From: an uncultured Brachyspira sp.
GTDB lineage: Bacteria > Spirochaetota > Brachyspiria > Brachyspirales > Brachyspiraceae
Direction: 5' to 3'
DNA: 24,822 bases
Assembly: GCF_949287625.1 (NCBI RefSeq)
Contig: NZ_CASEGO010000057.1
Location: 1 to 24,822 of the forward strand
Shown one piece after another: positions 16,192 through 24,419 of the stretch. Both the position numbers and the translations under genes were made by a program. Each line of letters opens with the position of its first letter. Position 1 is the first letter of the stretch. The notes beneath the pieces were generated by a model. That model had not been told where the DNA came from, ran no database searches, and saw nothing but the letters and a program-made list of their open reading frames with translations.

Positions 16192-17277
16192 ATGAAAAAA
16201 GACTTTTTCACAAGCTCTATAGGTATTATAGTAATTGGTGCTGTAATAGGAGCTATAGCAGCTTGGCTATCTGTAATGGGCAACCCTGCTAATATGGGAA
16301 TATGTATTGCATGTTTTACCCGTGATTTAGCAGGTGCACTAGGACTGCATAGAGCTGCAGCAGTACAATACATAAGACCTGAATTAATAGGTCTTGTTAT
16401 TGGTGCTACAATATCTGCATTAATCTCAAAGGAATTTGTTCCTAAAGGCGGAAGCTCTCCTATTATAAGATTCTGTTTAGGTTTCTTTGCTATGATAGGT
16501 GCTTTGGTTTTCTTAGGCTGTCCTTGGAGAACTTTGCTTAGAGTAGCTGGAGGCGATATCAATGGTATATTCGGCTTAATAGGAATTATCATAGGAGGAG
16601 GAATAGGTGTTTTCTTCTGGAAACAAAATTTCTCTTTGGGTCAGCCTAAAGCATATAAAAATAAATTGGTTGGATTTCTTCCTTTAGTTATCGCAGTAAT
16701 TCTACTAATTCTATTATTAAAACAAACTAAATTCTCTGAAGGCGGACCAATATTTTTCTCTGAATCAGGTCCAGGAAGTATGAAAGCTCCTATAGCTATA
16801 GCATTAATAGCTTCTATAGTAATAGGTTTTGTAGCTCAAAAATCAAGATTCTGTACTGTAGGCGGACTTAGAGACGGAATATTTATGAAAGATTTTCATA
16901 TGACTAAAGGCGTTATAGCTTTTATAGCAGCTGCTTTTATAGTTAATATAGCTACAAGCAGATTCAATTTATCTATGGAAAATCAGCCAATAGCTCACAC
17001 AAATATTTTATGGAATACAGTATCAATGATTCTTACTGGTTTAGCATTTACTTTAGGTGCTGGATGTCCTGGAAGACAAATGATACAATCTGCTGAAGGA
17101 AATATGGACAGTTTTATATTCGTTATAGGAATGCTAGTAGGTGCAGGATTTGCTCACAACTTTAATTTGGCAAGTTCAACTGCAGGTCCTACAGTATATG
17201 GAATGGGAGCTGTTATTTTAGGTTTAATATTCTGTGTAATCATAGGATTTACAATGAAAGAAAATACTGCAAGCTGA
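16192..17277 (+). CDS. yedE: YedE-family putative selenium transporter
   Basis: The 361-residue protein has about nine to ten membrane segments and the YeeE/YedE repeats. Cysteine landmarks are MGICIACFTRD (Cys38, Cys41), FLGCPWRTLLR (Cys110), SRFCTVGGLRD (Cys221) and GAGCPGRQ (Cys292). These fit the YedE subgroup linked to selenium metabolism and a thiol relay across the membrane. The assignment to selenium rather than sulfur is by family knowledge. AAGGAG lies 8 bases before the start. A TusA/YedF-like gene follows at 17554, a usual partner. The UGA stop is followed by an odd structured stretch (see the features at 17275 and 17356). Confidence 0.9.
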   Translation: MKKDFFTSSIGIIVIGAVIGAIAAWLSVMGNPANMGICIACFTRDLAGALGLHRAAAVQYIRPELIGLVIGATISALISKEFVPKGGSSPIIRFCLGFFAMIGALVFLGCPWRTLLRVAGGDINGIFGLIGIIIGGGIGVFFWKQNFSLGQPKAYKNKLVGFLPLVIAVILLILLLKQTKFSEGGPIFFSESGPGSMKAPIAIALIASIVIGFVAQKSRFCTVGGLRDGIFMKDFHMTKGVIAFIAAAFIVNIATSRFNLSMENQPIAHTNILWNTVSMILTGLAFTLGAGCPGRQMIQSAEGNMDSFIFVIGMLVGAGFAHNFNLASSTAGPTVYGMGAVILGLIFCVIIGFTMKENTAS

Positions 17278-17436
17278 TACACTTTATCGTGCAGCAGGTT
17301 GTTGTCATTATATAATAAATATACTGCACAAAATTTTTGGAAGTTATATAATGAACTCTGCTTCTGCGGTGTATTATTAGAACATATACAAGTTATGATA
17401 ATATACAGCAGAGGCAGAGGTTATAATAAAAAATAA
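17275..17436 (+). other. SECIS-like hairpin and 52-codon open extension after the yedE UGA
   Basis: The yedE stop is UGA (17275-17277). The frame then stays open for 52 codons, to TAA at 17434-17436; the predicted tail includes ELCFCG. GCAGCA (17291-17296) and TGTTGT (17300-17305) can form a 6-bp stem, two G-U pairs included, with a GGU loop at 17297-17299, 19 bases after the UGA. This resembles the bacterial SECIS geometry. The structure is seen; selenocysteine insertion is speculative, as the yedE product looks complete without the tail. Confidence 0.25.
17356..17419 (+). ncRNA. Long stem-loop between yedE and the tusA-like gene
   Basis: Two 22-base arms, 17356-17377 and 17398-17419, pair with one internal mismatch and two G-U pairs around a 20-base loop. 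The outer 12 pairs are GC-containing (CTCTGCTTCTGC with GCAGAGGCAGAG), remarkable in this AT-rich gap. No U-run follows, so it is not a typical terminator. It could be an RNA-stability, processing or regulatory element; its role is unknown. Confidence 0.4.
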
Positions 17437-17553
17437 TATTTAGATAATTTCTAATGCTTATTATAATAATTAATGCTTCTAACAAACAGTGCTTATTTAT
17501 TAATTTAATATATTTTCATAAAATACATATAAACTAATAAAAAGGAAAATATC

Positions 17554-17787
17554 ATGTCTGAAACTATTAAAGTTGATACCAGAGGAATGTCATGTTCTCA
17601 GGCATCTTTTCAGGCTAAATGTGCCGCTATAAATAATCAGGAATTAAACACAATAATAGAAGTTTTAGTAAGCGGGCATTCAAGCTGCGAAAGTGTAATA
17701 AGAGGATGTCAAAAATACGGATATGAAGGCACTTTTGAACATATAGAAAATGAGGATATTTTAGTAACTTTAAAAAAGACAAAATAA
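17554..17787 (+). CDS. TusA/SirA/YedF-like sulfur-carrier family protein with altered motif
   Basis: The 77-residue protein begins ETIKVDTRGMSCSQASF, aligning with the TusA-family opening 'DxRGxxCPxP'. Cys14 sits at the position of the active persulfide cysteine. The usual CPxP is CSQA here, so both prolines are lost. It adds Cys23, Cys45 and Cys52. The fold length (70-80 residues) matches TusA/YedF. Placement after yedE supports a role in delivering sulfur or selenium taken up by that transporter. An AAAGGAAAAT ribosome site precedes the ATG. The 276-base gap to yedE holds the structured elements noted above. Confidence 0.7.
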   Translation: MSETIKVDTRGMSCSQASFQAKCAAINNQELNTIIEVLVSGHSSCESVIRGCQKYGYEGTFEHIENEDILVTLKKTK

Positions 17788-17825
17788 TAAATAATCAAAA
17801 ATATTTTTTAATGTATTATATAAAA

Positions 17826-17870
17826 TAATAATATACCTTAATCTTATAAAAGAAAAAAGATATATTATTA
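17826..17870. terminator. AT-rich stem-loop between convergent genes
   Basis: TAATAATATA (17826-17835) pairs perfectly with TATATTATTA (17861-17870), with a few more pairs inside. It lies between genes ending at 17787 and 17880. The stem is almost all A-T, so termination is only a suggestion. Confidence 0.35.
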
Positions 17871-17879
17871 AACTAATTA

Positions 17880-18545
17880 TTATTTCTGGGCATTTAATCC
17901 GTAATTGCCGAATTTTTTTAGTATTATATCCATCTCTTCATCTGATAAAACATTATACTTTCCAATTTTACTAAGCTCTACAAACTCTCTTGAAATATTT
18001 TCTACTTCTACCAAAACACCATAAGCCTTTTCTATAGTAGAATCAGAAACCACAAGTCCATGATTTTTCATAATACAAGCCTTATACCCCTTCATAGCCT
18101 TTGATATATTATTGCAAAGCTCTTCGGTTCCATAAGTGGCATACTCGGCACAAGGTATAATTTTTCCTCCAGCAACAGCAATCATATAATGTATAGCAGG
18201 TATATAATCAACGCCCATTATAGATACTACTGTAGAATATATAGAATGACTATGTATAACACAGTTAAAATCAGGATTATCTTTAAGTATTGATAAATGA
18301 AATCTCCATTCGCTTGAAGGTCTTTTGCCTTCTTCTGACTTTCCGTTCTCATCAACAAAAACTATATCCTCAGCTTTCATAGTATCATAAGGCATACTTG
18401 AAGGTGTAATAAGCATACCGTTTTCAAAACGTACACTTACATTTCCAGATGTACCCTGATTAATACCGTCTTTTTGCATTCTAAGACATGTTTTTATTAT
18501 ATCATTAGACAATAATTTTCTATATTCATTTAATTGGCTTATCAT
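17880..18545 (-). CDS. fucA: L-fuculose-1-phosphate aldolase-like class II aldolase
   Basis: With the start at ATG 18545 (AAGGAT upstream) the protein is 221 residues, near the 215 of E. coli FucA; an open frame further upstream lacks coding character. Landmarks match FucA in order: GTSGNVSVRF (31-40), LITPSSMPYD, RPSSEWRFHL with catalytic Glu79, zinc ligands His98 and His100 in IHSHSIYS, AIHYMIAVAGG, CAEYATYGTEEL, and third ligand His162 in KNHG. It cleaves fuculose-1-phosphate to dihydroxyacetone phosphate and lactaldehyde, or a related sugar phosphate (rhamnulose or ribulose phosphate cannot be excluded). No fucose kinase or isomerase is in the window. It is divergent from the ankyrin gene. 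Confidence 0.85.
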   Translation of the reverse strand: MISQLNEYRKLLSNDIIKTCLRMQKDGINQGTSGNVSVRFENGMLITPSSMPYDTMKAEDIVFVDENGKSEEGKRPSSEWRFHLSILKDNPDFNCVIHSHSIYSTVVSIMGVDYIPAIHYMIAVAGGKIIPCAEYATYGTEELCNNISKAMKGYKACIMKNHGLVVSDSTIEKAYGVLVEVENISREFVELSKIGKYNVLSDEEMDIILKKFGNYGLNAQK

Positions 18546-18687
18546 AATATTTATCCTTAATATTTTATTTATTATTATTTTATTATTATAAACTATAATT
18601 TTATAAAAAATAGTGCTATGTAATACCATTACTTTATTTTTTTATTATTTATGATATATTAAAAACAATTAATAATCGGAGAGTCAT

Positions 18688-19929
18688 ATGAAAAAGAACA
18701 TTATAATTATATTATTAACAACAATTACATCGCTATATTCAAATCAAATAAATGAAAGTAATAATGAGAAAGTAAAAGAAATAGCAGATAATATAGAAAT
18801 ACCAAACAATAATTTTAATGAAAGCAATAATGAGAAATCAAAAAATAATATAATTATTAATGAAATAATAAAGCCAAGCGAAGAATTATTAAAACTATTA
18901 GAAAAGAATAAAAATAAAACAGGCGTTGCTGAAATGATTGACTTAATAAATGATGGCGGTATAAATGCTCAGTCAAAAGATGAAATTCTCATAGGTGATA
19001 TTACACATTACACTAATACAACACCTTTAATGATCGCCTCATCATACGGGCATTATGATATAGCAAAAGCATTGATTGATAATGGAGCTTTGGTTAATTT
19101 AAGAGCAAACGACGGATTTAATGCTTTAATGGAAGCTGTAAGAACTGACAATATAGATACGGCAAAATTACTAATAGAACATAACTCTGATTTAAATATA
19201 AAAAATAAAGACGGTAAAAATATGATTATGATTGCATGCGAAAACGGCAATGAAGAAATGTTTAATCTATTAGTAGAAAATAATGCAGATATAAATGCAA
19301 AATCATTATGGGGAGCATCTGCACTTATTTATGCTTCTGAAAAAGGCAATATTAATATAATGCAATATTTAATAGATGCTGGAATAGATGTTAATGGAAA
19401 AGCTGATGATAATGGGGATACTCCATTACTTTGGGCTGTTACAGGAGAAAATCCTTATGAAGCTTCAAAACTTTTAATAGAAAATGGTGCCAATGTAAAT
19501 GCTACAAATGATGGCGGAGTTGCTCCTGCTACTATACTTGCGGCATCTACTCCTAAAGTGATAAAACTCTTAAAAGATAATGGTGCTGATTTAGATACAA
19601 AATTTTTAGATTATTATCCTCCTATAGCAATTGCTGCAGGTGCGGGTAATTTAGAAATAGTTAAGGCATTGGTTGAAAATGGGGCTGATGTGAACTATTA
19701 TCCTAATGATATAAACTATACTGCGATATTTCATGCTATAGACCAACATAATTATGAAGTTGCTGAATATTTATTTAAAAATGGTGTTGATTTAAATATA
19801 AAAATGAAACCTGATAATGACTATGGCAGAAGTATAAAAGAAAGCTACAATGTTTTAGAATATGCCGAGGCCATTCAGGATAAAAAAATGATTGACATAG
19901 TAAGCAAATATTATAAAAAGAAAAAATAA
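18688..19929 (+). CDS. Exported ankyrin-repeat protein
   Basis: The 413-residue protein opens with a signal peptide (KKNIIIILLTTITSLYSN). A low-complexity stretch follows in which NESNNEK occurs twice, at about residues 23 and 44. From about residue 110 there are eight ankyrin repeats of 31-35 residues. Examples are TPLMIASSYGHYDIAKALID, NALMEAVRTDNIDTAKLLIE and PIAIAAGAGNLEIVKALVE, each with the turn 'NGAxVN'. Ankyrin arrays bind proteins; the partner is unknown. Export suggests a periplasmic or surface place. GGAGAG lies before the ATG. It is monocistronic and followed by the MITE-like elements. Confidence 0.85.
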   Translation: MKKNIIIILLTTITSLYSNQINESNNEKVKEIADNIEIPNNNFNESNNEKSKNNIIINEIIKPSEELLKLLEKNKNKTGVAEMIDLINDGGINAQSKDEILIGDITHYTNTTPLMIASSYGHYDIAKALIDNGALVNLRANDGFNALMEAVRTDNIDTAKLLIEHNSDLNIKNKDGKNMIMIACENGNEEMFNLLVENNADINAKSLWGASALIYASEKGNINIMQYLIDAGIDVNGKADDNGDTPLLWAVTGENPYEASKLLIENGANVNATNDGGVAPATILAASTPKVIKLLKDNGADLDTKFLDYYPPIAIAAGAGNLEIVKALVENGADVNYYPNDINYTAIFHAIDQHNYEVAEYLFKNGVDLNIKMKPDNDYGRSIKESYNVLEYAEAIQDKKMIDIVSKYYKKKK

Positions 19930-19943
19930 TTATAATTTTAATA

Positions 19944-20239
19944 TATACCTAAACAAATATGATTTGTCAAAATGAAGTTATATTTTGTTTTTAATATATG
20001 GGGCTTTGCCCTGCGAAGCACACAGTCGTGCCCGCTCTGCGTGCCTTCGGCAACCCCAGTTCTTTTTGTGACCAAAAGAACCAGGCACAGCCCGCAGTCG
20101 CGAAATACTGCATTTTTAGTCATAAAATAGTTTTTATCTTATATTTTAAATAAAACTTAATAATATTTTATATTATTAATAAATTAACATTACATTTATA
20201 AATAACTCAAAATTGACAAAATATATTTGTTTAGGTATA
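19944..20239. repeat. MITE-like element with 27-bp terminal inverted repeats
   Basis: The left end (19944-19970, TATACCTAAACAAATATG then ATTTGTCAA) is repeated inverted at 20213-20239 (TTGACAAAATATATTTG then TTTAGGTATA), with two mismatches. The 296-bp element carries the same end sequence as the array units at 7363 and 24092. Its core has GGGCTTTGCCC, CGTGCCTTCGGC and a GTTCTTTT/AAAAGAAC hairpin (20059-20066 with 20074-20081). It has no convincing gene. TA-type ends suggest an IS630/mariner-like mobiliser; this is inference. Confidence 0.75.
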
Positions 20240-20249
20240 TTACAAATAT

Positions 20250-20507
20250 TAGACTTGTTTCAAAAATACTTGACAAATAATTTTATAAGTTTGCTATTTT
20301 ATGTTAAATTAAATAATATTAGCTATAATTTAACCAAATATTTTACATGTTGCATAAATTATATATTTAAGCTAAAAAATGCAGTCCTTTTGCTTCTTTG
20401 GGGCACCAAAAGAAGTGGGGTCTGGGGCAAAGCCCCAGTTATAAAAATAAAAATACTAAAAATTAAAATAATATAAATATCCTTAATTTAGTTTTGAAAC
20501 AAGTCTA
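20250..20507. repeat. Second MITE-like element with different 16-bp terminal inverted repeats
   Basis: TAGACTTGTTTCAAAA (20250-20265) is exactly inverted at 20492-20507. The 258-bp interior is AT-rich. Near the right side it has a CTTCTT...AAGAAG hairpin and a perfect CTGGGGC-AAA-GCCCCAG hairpin (20422-20438). It begins 10 bases after the previous element. It carries no convincing gene. Confidence 0.7.
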
Positions 20508-20528
20508 TTTTTTTAAGGAAGTAAATTT

Positions 20529-20669
20529 ATGAAAACAAATATCAATATCGAAGAATGCATTAATTATGCAAAAATTTTTTTTGGTAAAGGGTTCGTATGT
20601 TATGAAGCTATAATATATGCTTTAAATAAACATTTTGAATTTAATTTAAGCGATGATACTATAGAATGA
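20529..20669 (+). pseudogene. Truncated C_GCAxxG_C_C-type protein
   Basis: A 46-codon frame starts at ATG 20529 with AAGGAAG (20515-20521) upstream. It reads MKTNINIEECINYAKIFFGK, then GFVCYEAIIYAL and NLSDDTIE before TGA-TAG. The 'A-x2-xF-x-x-GF-x-C-x-EA' opening fits the N-terminal helix of the C_GCAxxG_C_C family of putative redox proteins, which are usually 120-150 residues. The conserved GCAxxG and later Cys motifs are missing. So it looks like a 3'-deleted remnant. It starts 22 bases after the MITE-like element, which may have supplied or displaced its promoter. Confidence 0.5.
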
Positions 20670-20685
20670 TAGAATTAAATAAAAA

Positions 20686-21858
20686 CTAAAAAACATTATA
20701 AAACAGAGGCATTATAAAACATACTATAAAAGCTATAATACCATAGACATATACATAACAGCTTCTATTATTTGTTAGTATAATACTTTTTATATTTTTT
20801 ATAGTACTTAATTTTTTTAATGATTTTATATTATCAATAATTATCAAAATAAAATGAACAAGAATTATCATATTTGTAAAAATCAAAGTTAATTTATTTG
20901 GGCTCATTCCATATTCTTTTATTCTGTATATAAGAGAACTAAAAATTATTATATTAAAAATAAATGCCATTACTGGAAATATAATATAAACTGTCTTTGT
21001 TAATATACTTGATTTATAATCAATACGCACAAAAAATAAATTAACTGCTCCTATAGCAAGAGCAACATTATAAAGTATAAAATTTATTCTAATATCATAA
21101 GGACTATTATAAGACATAGTAAATAAATATTTAACTATATTATACAAACTTATATACATTATTATTCTTGAAAAGTATATTGATATATTTTTATACTTCA
21201 TATCTTTTTTATATACACTGTAAATTATAAAAGGAGTAAATGAAAATATATAAAAAATAGATAATACAAATATATTTATAATTAAAGATGTATCAGAAAA
21301 AATATTGATAAAAAAACCTTTAAATAAATTTATAATAAATACAAAAACTATCATAAATACAACAGATGAAAATATAAAATAAAAAACAGAATATATAATC
21401 ATATTGAAAGAGAAAGTAAATACTTCAGAAATATTTTTGTAATTTTTATATTCATTAAATGATAAAGCAGTCATTATAAAAAATATAATATCTAAAAATA
21501 GATTTTTATTTAAAATAGTATGAACAAAGAAAATAAAATTATTATCAGCAGACATTATATCTTTAAATGTAAATTCCGAGGAAGGTATAATAACACTAAG
21601 AATGCCTATAATCAAAAATATAAAAAAAGTTATAAATGTATTTTTATTATTATTCAAATTAAACAGTAAATTAAAACAAAATAAATAAAAAATCTTAAAA
21701 GCAAAAAAATACGATGTTATTTGAGTTATTTTATAATTATCAATGACTATGCCTTTAACAAATAATAAATACATTGTAAAAGGCATAACAAAAATTAATG
21801 CTAATATTATAATATTTTTTTGCGGGTATATTTTTAATTTTTTAAAAAAAGTATTCAT
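20686..21858 (-). CDS. Polytopic membrane protein, DUF4153-like
   Basis: The 390-residue protein is very rich in Ile, Phe, Tyr and Asn and has about ten hydrophobic segments. The clearest family clue is IYRIKEYGMSPNKLTLIFTN near residue 305, which recalls the 'RI-x-x-YGxTxNR' signature of DUF4153/DUF4173 membrane proteins. Function is unknown. There is no evident Shine-Dalgarno before ATG 21858. A terminator stands between it and pckG, so it is probably transcribed separately. The gene is even more AT-rich than its neighbours. Confidence 0.6.
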   Translation of the reverse strand: MNTFFKKLKIYPQKNIIILALIFVMPFTMYLLFVKGIVIDNYKITQITSYFFAFKIFYLFCFNLLFNLNNNKNTFITFFIFLIIGILSVIIPSSEFTFKDIMSADNNFIFFVHTILNKNLFLDIIFFIMTALSFNEYKNYKNISEVFTFSFNMIIYSVFYFIFSSVVFMIVFVFIINLFKGFFINIFSDTSLIINIFVLSIFYIFSFTPFIIYSVYKKDMKYKNISIYFSRIIMYISLYNIVKYLFTMSYNSPYDIRINFILYNVALAIGAVNLFFVRIDYKSSILTKTVYIIFPVMAFIFNIIIFSSLIYRIKEYGMSPNKLTLIFTNMIILVHFILIIIDNIKSLKKLSTIKNIKSIILTNNRSCYVYVYGIIAFIVCFIMPLFYNVF

Positions 21859-21954
21859 AATTACAAACTATAATATAAAATTATAGAAATAGATTATATT
21901 TATTTTTAGAGTTTTTTCAACTTTTTAATTAAGTATAAAAATAGTGATAAAAAA

Positions 21955-21987
21955 GCCAATAGCTTAATATTAAATTAAACTATTGGC
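21955..21987 (-). terminator. Terminator of pckG
   Basis: GCCAATAG (21955-21962) pairs with CTATTGGC (21980-21987), and five more pairs follow inside after one mismatch. On the minus strand it is followed by TTTTTATCAC. It lies 26 bases past the pckG stop. Confidence 0.8.
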
Positions 21988-22013
21988 AAATTAAAGGAAT
22001 TTTACTTTATCAA

Positions 22014-23807
22014 TTATTTACTTAATCTAGCTCTCAATTCTTCTAATTGTTTTTTAAGTCTGGCTGGAAGTCTTGAACCGAATTTAGCATAATGAGCTTC
22101 GATTTGATTAGCCTGATCTTTCCAAGCTTCAACATCAACTCTCATAAGTTCTTTGAAATCAGCTTCTGGTATATCTAAACCTTTAAGGTCTAAATCGCCT
22201 TCTTTAGGCATTTTACCTATAGGAGTGTCAACAGCATCAATTTTACCTTCAACTCTTTCACACATCCATTTTAATACTCTTGAGTTATCACCGAATCCAG
22301 GCCATAACCATTTACCGTCAGCATTTTTTCTGAACCAGTTTACATAGAAGATTCTAGGAGCTTTAGCACCTAATTTATCTCCCATTTCAAGCCAGTGATT
22401 CATATAATCGCCCATGTTGTATCCAGCAAATGGAAGCATAGCAAATGGGTCAAATCTTAAAGCACCAACTGCACCGATATTAGCAGCAGTAGTTTCACTA
22501 GCAGCAGTAGAACCCATAAATACACCATGATCCCAGTTATAAGATTCATGTACTAAAGGCATAACAGAAGCTCTTCTTCCGCCGAAGATGAATATATCTA
22601 TAGGTACACCTTTAGGATCTTCCCAGTCTGGACAAATTACAGGACATTGTCTAGCAGGAGCAGTAAATCTAGCATTAGGGTGAGCACCTTTTTCTCCGCT
22701 TTCTGGAGTCCAGTCATTACCTTTCCAGTCTATACCATGTTTAGGAGCAGGACCCATACCTTCCCACCATACATCGCCGTCATCTGTTTCTACACAGTTA
22801 GTAAATATTGTGTTTTCTTTGATAGATTCCATAGCCATAGGGTTAGAATCATAAGAAGTACCAGGAGCTACTCCGAAGAAACCAGCTTCTGGGTTGATAG
22901 CATAAAGTCTGCCGTCATCTGGATTAATTTTCATCCAAGCAATATCATCACCTATAGTTTCACATTTCCAACCAGGAATTGTTGGCTGCAACATTGCAAG
23001 GTTAGTTTTACCGCATGCACTTGGGAATGCAGCAGCGATATGGAATTTTTTACCTTCTGGGTTAGTTAAGCGTAAGATAAGCATATGTTCTGCCATCCAA
23101 CCTTCTCTTCTAGCCATAGCAGAAGCGATACGTAAAGCGAAACATTTTTTACCAAGTAAAGCGTTTCCGCCGTAACCTGAACCATAAGACCAGATTAAGT
23201 TTTCATTAGGGAAATGAGAAATATATTTTTTCTCTATTGGAGCACATGGCCATTTAGTATCTTTTTCACCATCAGCAAGAGGAGCACCTACAGAGTGTAA
23301 GCAAGGTATGAACTCACCGTCAGAACCTAATACTTCTAATACTTTAGTACCAACTCTAGTCATTATATGCATGTTACATACAACGTAAGGGCTGTCAGTG
23401 ATTTCTACACCGATTTTAGCTATAGGAGAACCAACAGGACCCATAGAGAAAGGAATTACATACATAGTTCTGTTTTTCATACTGCCTTTATATAATTCTT
23501 TCATAGTACCTTTTAATTCATCTGGAGCCATCCAGTGATTAGTAGGACCAGCATCTTCTTTATCTGGATAACTAATAAAAGTTCTATCTTCAACACGTGC
23601 TACGTCAGAAGGATCGCTTCTGAAAGAATGACTGTGAGGTCTTTTTTTAAGAGGTTTAGCTAAACCTAATTCTACCAAACCGTTCATGCAGTTGTCATAT
23701 TCTTCTTTAGTTCCATCACATACATATATATCTTTTGGCTGACACATATCTGCTACTTCTTTAATCCAAGCTTTAAGCTTCTCATGTTTTAATTCTTCAA
23801 CCTTCAT
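22014..23807 (-). CDS. pckG: Phosphoenolpyruvate carboxykinase (GTP)
   Basis: The 597-residue protein matches the GTP-dependent family (about 600-620 residues), not the ATP type. It interconverts oxaloacetate and PEP using GTP/GDP. Visible motifs are the substrate loop SYGSGYGGNALLGKKC with Lys220, the metal ligand His241 in AEHMLIL, the P-loop FPSACGKTN (261-269) and GDDIAW with Asp288. HSHSFRSDPSDVARVEDRTF near residue 58 carries the PEP-binding arginines. ATG 23807 has AAGGAG upstream. In an anaerobe it can work either toward gluconeogenesis or in PEP carboxylation to oxaloacetate. Its codon use is the most G/C-tolerant in the window, consistent with high expression. Confidence 0.97.
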   Translation of the reverse strand: MKVEELKHEKLKAWIKEVADMCQPKDIYVCDGTKEEYDNCMNGLVELGLAKPLKKRPHSHSFRSDPSDVARVEDRTFISYPDKEDAGPTNHWMAPDELKGTMKELYKGSMKNRTMYVIPFSMGPVGSPIAKIGVEITDSPYVVCNMHIMTRVGTKVLEVLGSDGEFIPCLHSVGAPLADGEKDTKWPCAPIEKKYISHFPNENLIWSYGSGYGGNALLGKKCFALRIASAMARREGWMAEHMLILRLTNPEGKKFHIAAAFPSACGKTNLAMLQPTIPGWKCETIGDDIAWMKINPDDGRLYAINPEAGFFGVAPGTSYDSNPMAMESIKENTIFTNCVETDDGDVWWEGMGPAPKHGIDWKGNDWTPESGEKGAHPNARFTAPARQCPVICPDWEDPKGVPIDIFIFGGRRASVMPLVHESYNWDHGVFMGSTAASETTAANIGAVGALRFDPFAMLPFAGYNMGDYMNHWLEMGDKLGAKAPRIFYVNWFRKNADGKWLWPGFGDNSRVLKWMCERVEGKIDAVDTPIGKMPKEGDLDLKGLDIPEADFKELMRVDVEAWKDQANQIEAHYAKFGSRLPARLKKQLEELRARLSK

Positions 23808-23840
23808 GAATATTACTCCTTATTAAAATTTGTTGCATCA

Positions 23841-23869
23841 ATTATACAATAAAACGCATTTTTAGTAAA
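23841..23869 (-). promoter_or_regulatory. pckG promoter
   Basis: Minus-strand TTTACT (23869-23864), a 17-bp spacer and TATAAT (23846-23841), leaving about a 28-base leader before the ATG with its AAGGAG. Confidence 0.6.
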
Positions 23870-24091
23870 TGATTTTTGTAAATTTATTAATTATTTTATA
23901 ATATACAAAAAATATCTTTAAAGACAATATTTTTATTAATTTTTTATAAAAAATATACTAAAGAAAATGACATGAGTATTAGTTTATATTCAAAAAAATC
24001 ATACTTGATAAAATAATAAGTATGTAAGAAAATAAATAAAACAAATAAAAAATACAATCTGATATCATTTTTAGGGCTTCATTTTTTAATA
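23870..24091. other. AT-rich spacer without a visible gene
   Basis: Between the pckG promoter and the second repeat array I see no coding frame, RNA gene or convincing stem-loop on either strand. Confidence 0.5.
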
Positions 24092-24419
24092 TATACCTAA
24101 ACAATTATATTTTGTAAATTTTTATATTTTGTAAATGTATTATCAACTTTTTTGCCGCACAAAAAAGTTGCAAAAAACGCACATACTACAACTTAATATT
24201 TCAAGAATATGTATTAAATGTAATATAACACTATAATTTTATGTCAAACATGCAGTCTTTCGCCGTAGGCGTACTTCGTATGGTTCTTCACTGTAGGCGT
24301 ACTTCGTCTGGTCATAAAAAGAACTGGGGGTTGCCGAAGGCACGCACAGCGGGGGGCAAAGCCACCACAAACAATAAAATTAAAAATCTAAATTTTGACA
24401 AACTTAAAAATTTTCAGTA
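24092..24419 (+). repeat. Long dispersed repeat, unit E of array 2 (inverted core)
   Basis: It begins TATACCTAAACAATTATA and ends at the usual junction (TTGACAAACTTAAAAATTTT). CAACTTTTTT (24144-24153) and AAAAAAGTTG (24161-24170) form a perfect hairpin. The GC-rich core reads as the reverse complement of that in other units: GAACTGGGGGTTGCC and GGGGGGCAAAGCC here, against GGCTTTGCC...CCCAGTTC elsewhere. GTAGGCGTACTTCGT occurs twice within 45 bases. Unit length is 328 bp. Confidence 0.75.

Noticed and set aside
20213..20476. Plus-strand open frame of 87 codons across the MITE-like elements
   Set aside because: It starts inside the inverted end of one element and ends inside the next, with no ribosome site, so it is not a gene.
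20667..20672. UGA of the truncated C_GCAxxG_C_C frame as selenocysteine
   Set aside because: The next codon is TAG, so readthrough would add nothing.
22647..23069. 140-codon plus-strand frame antisense to pckG
   Set aside because: It is a shadow of the strongly coding pckG frame; the peptide is Ser/Phe-rich with no family character.
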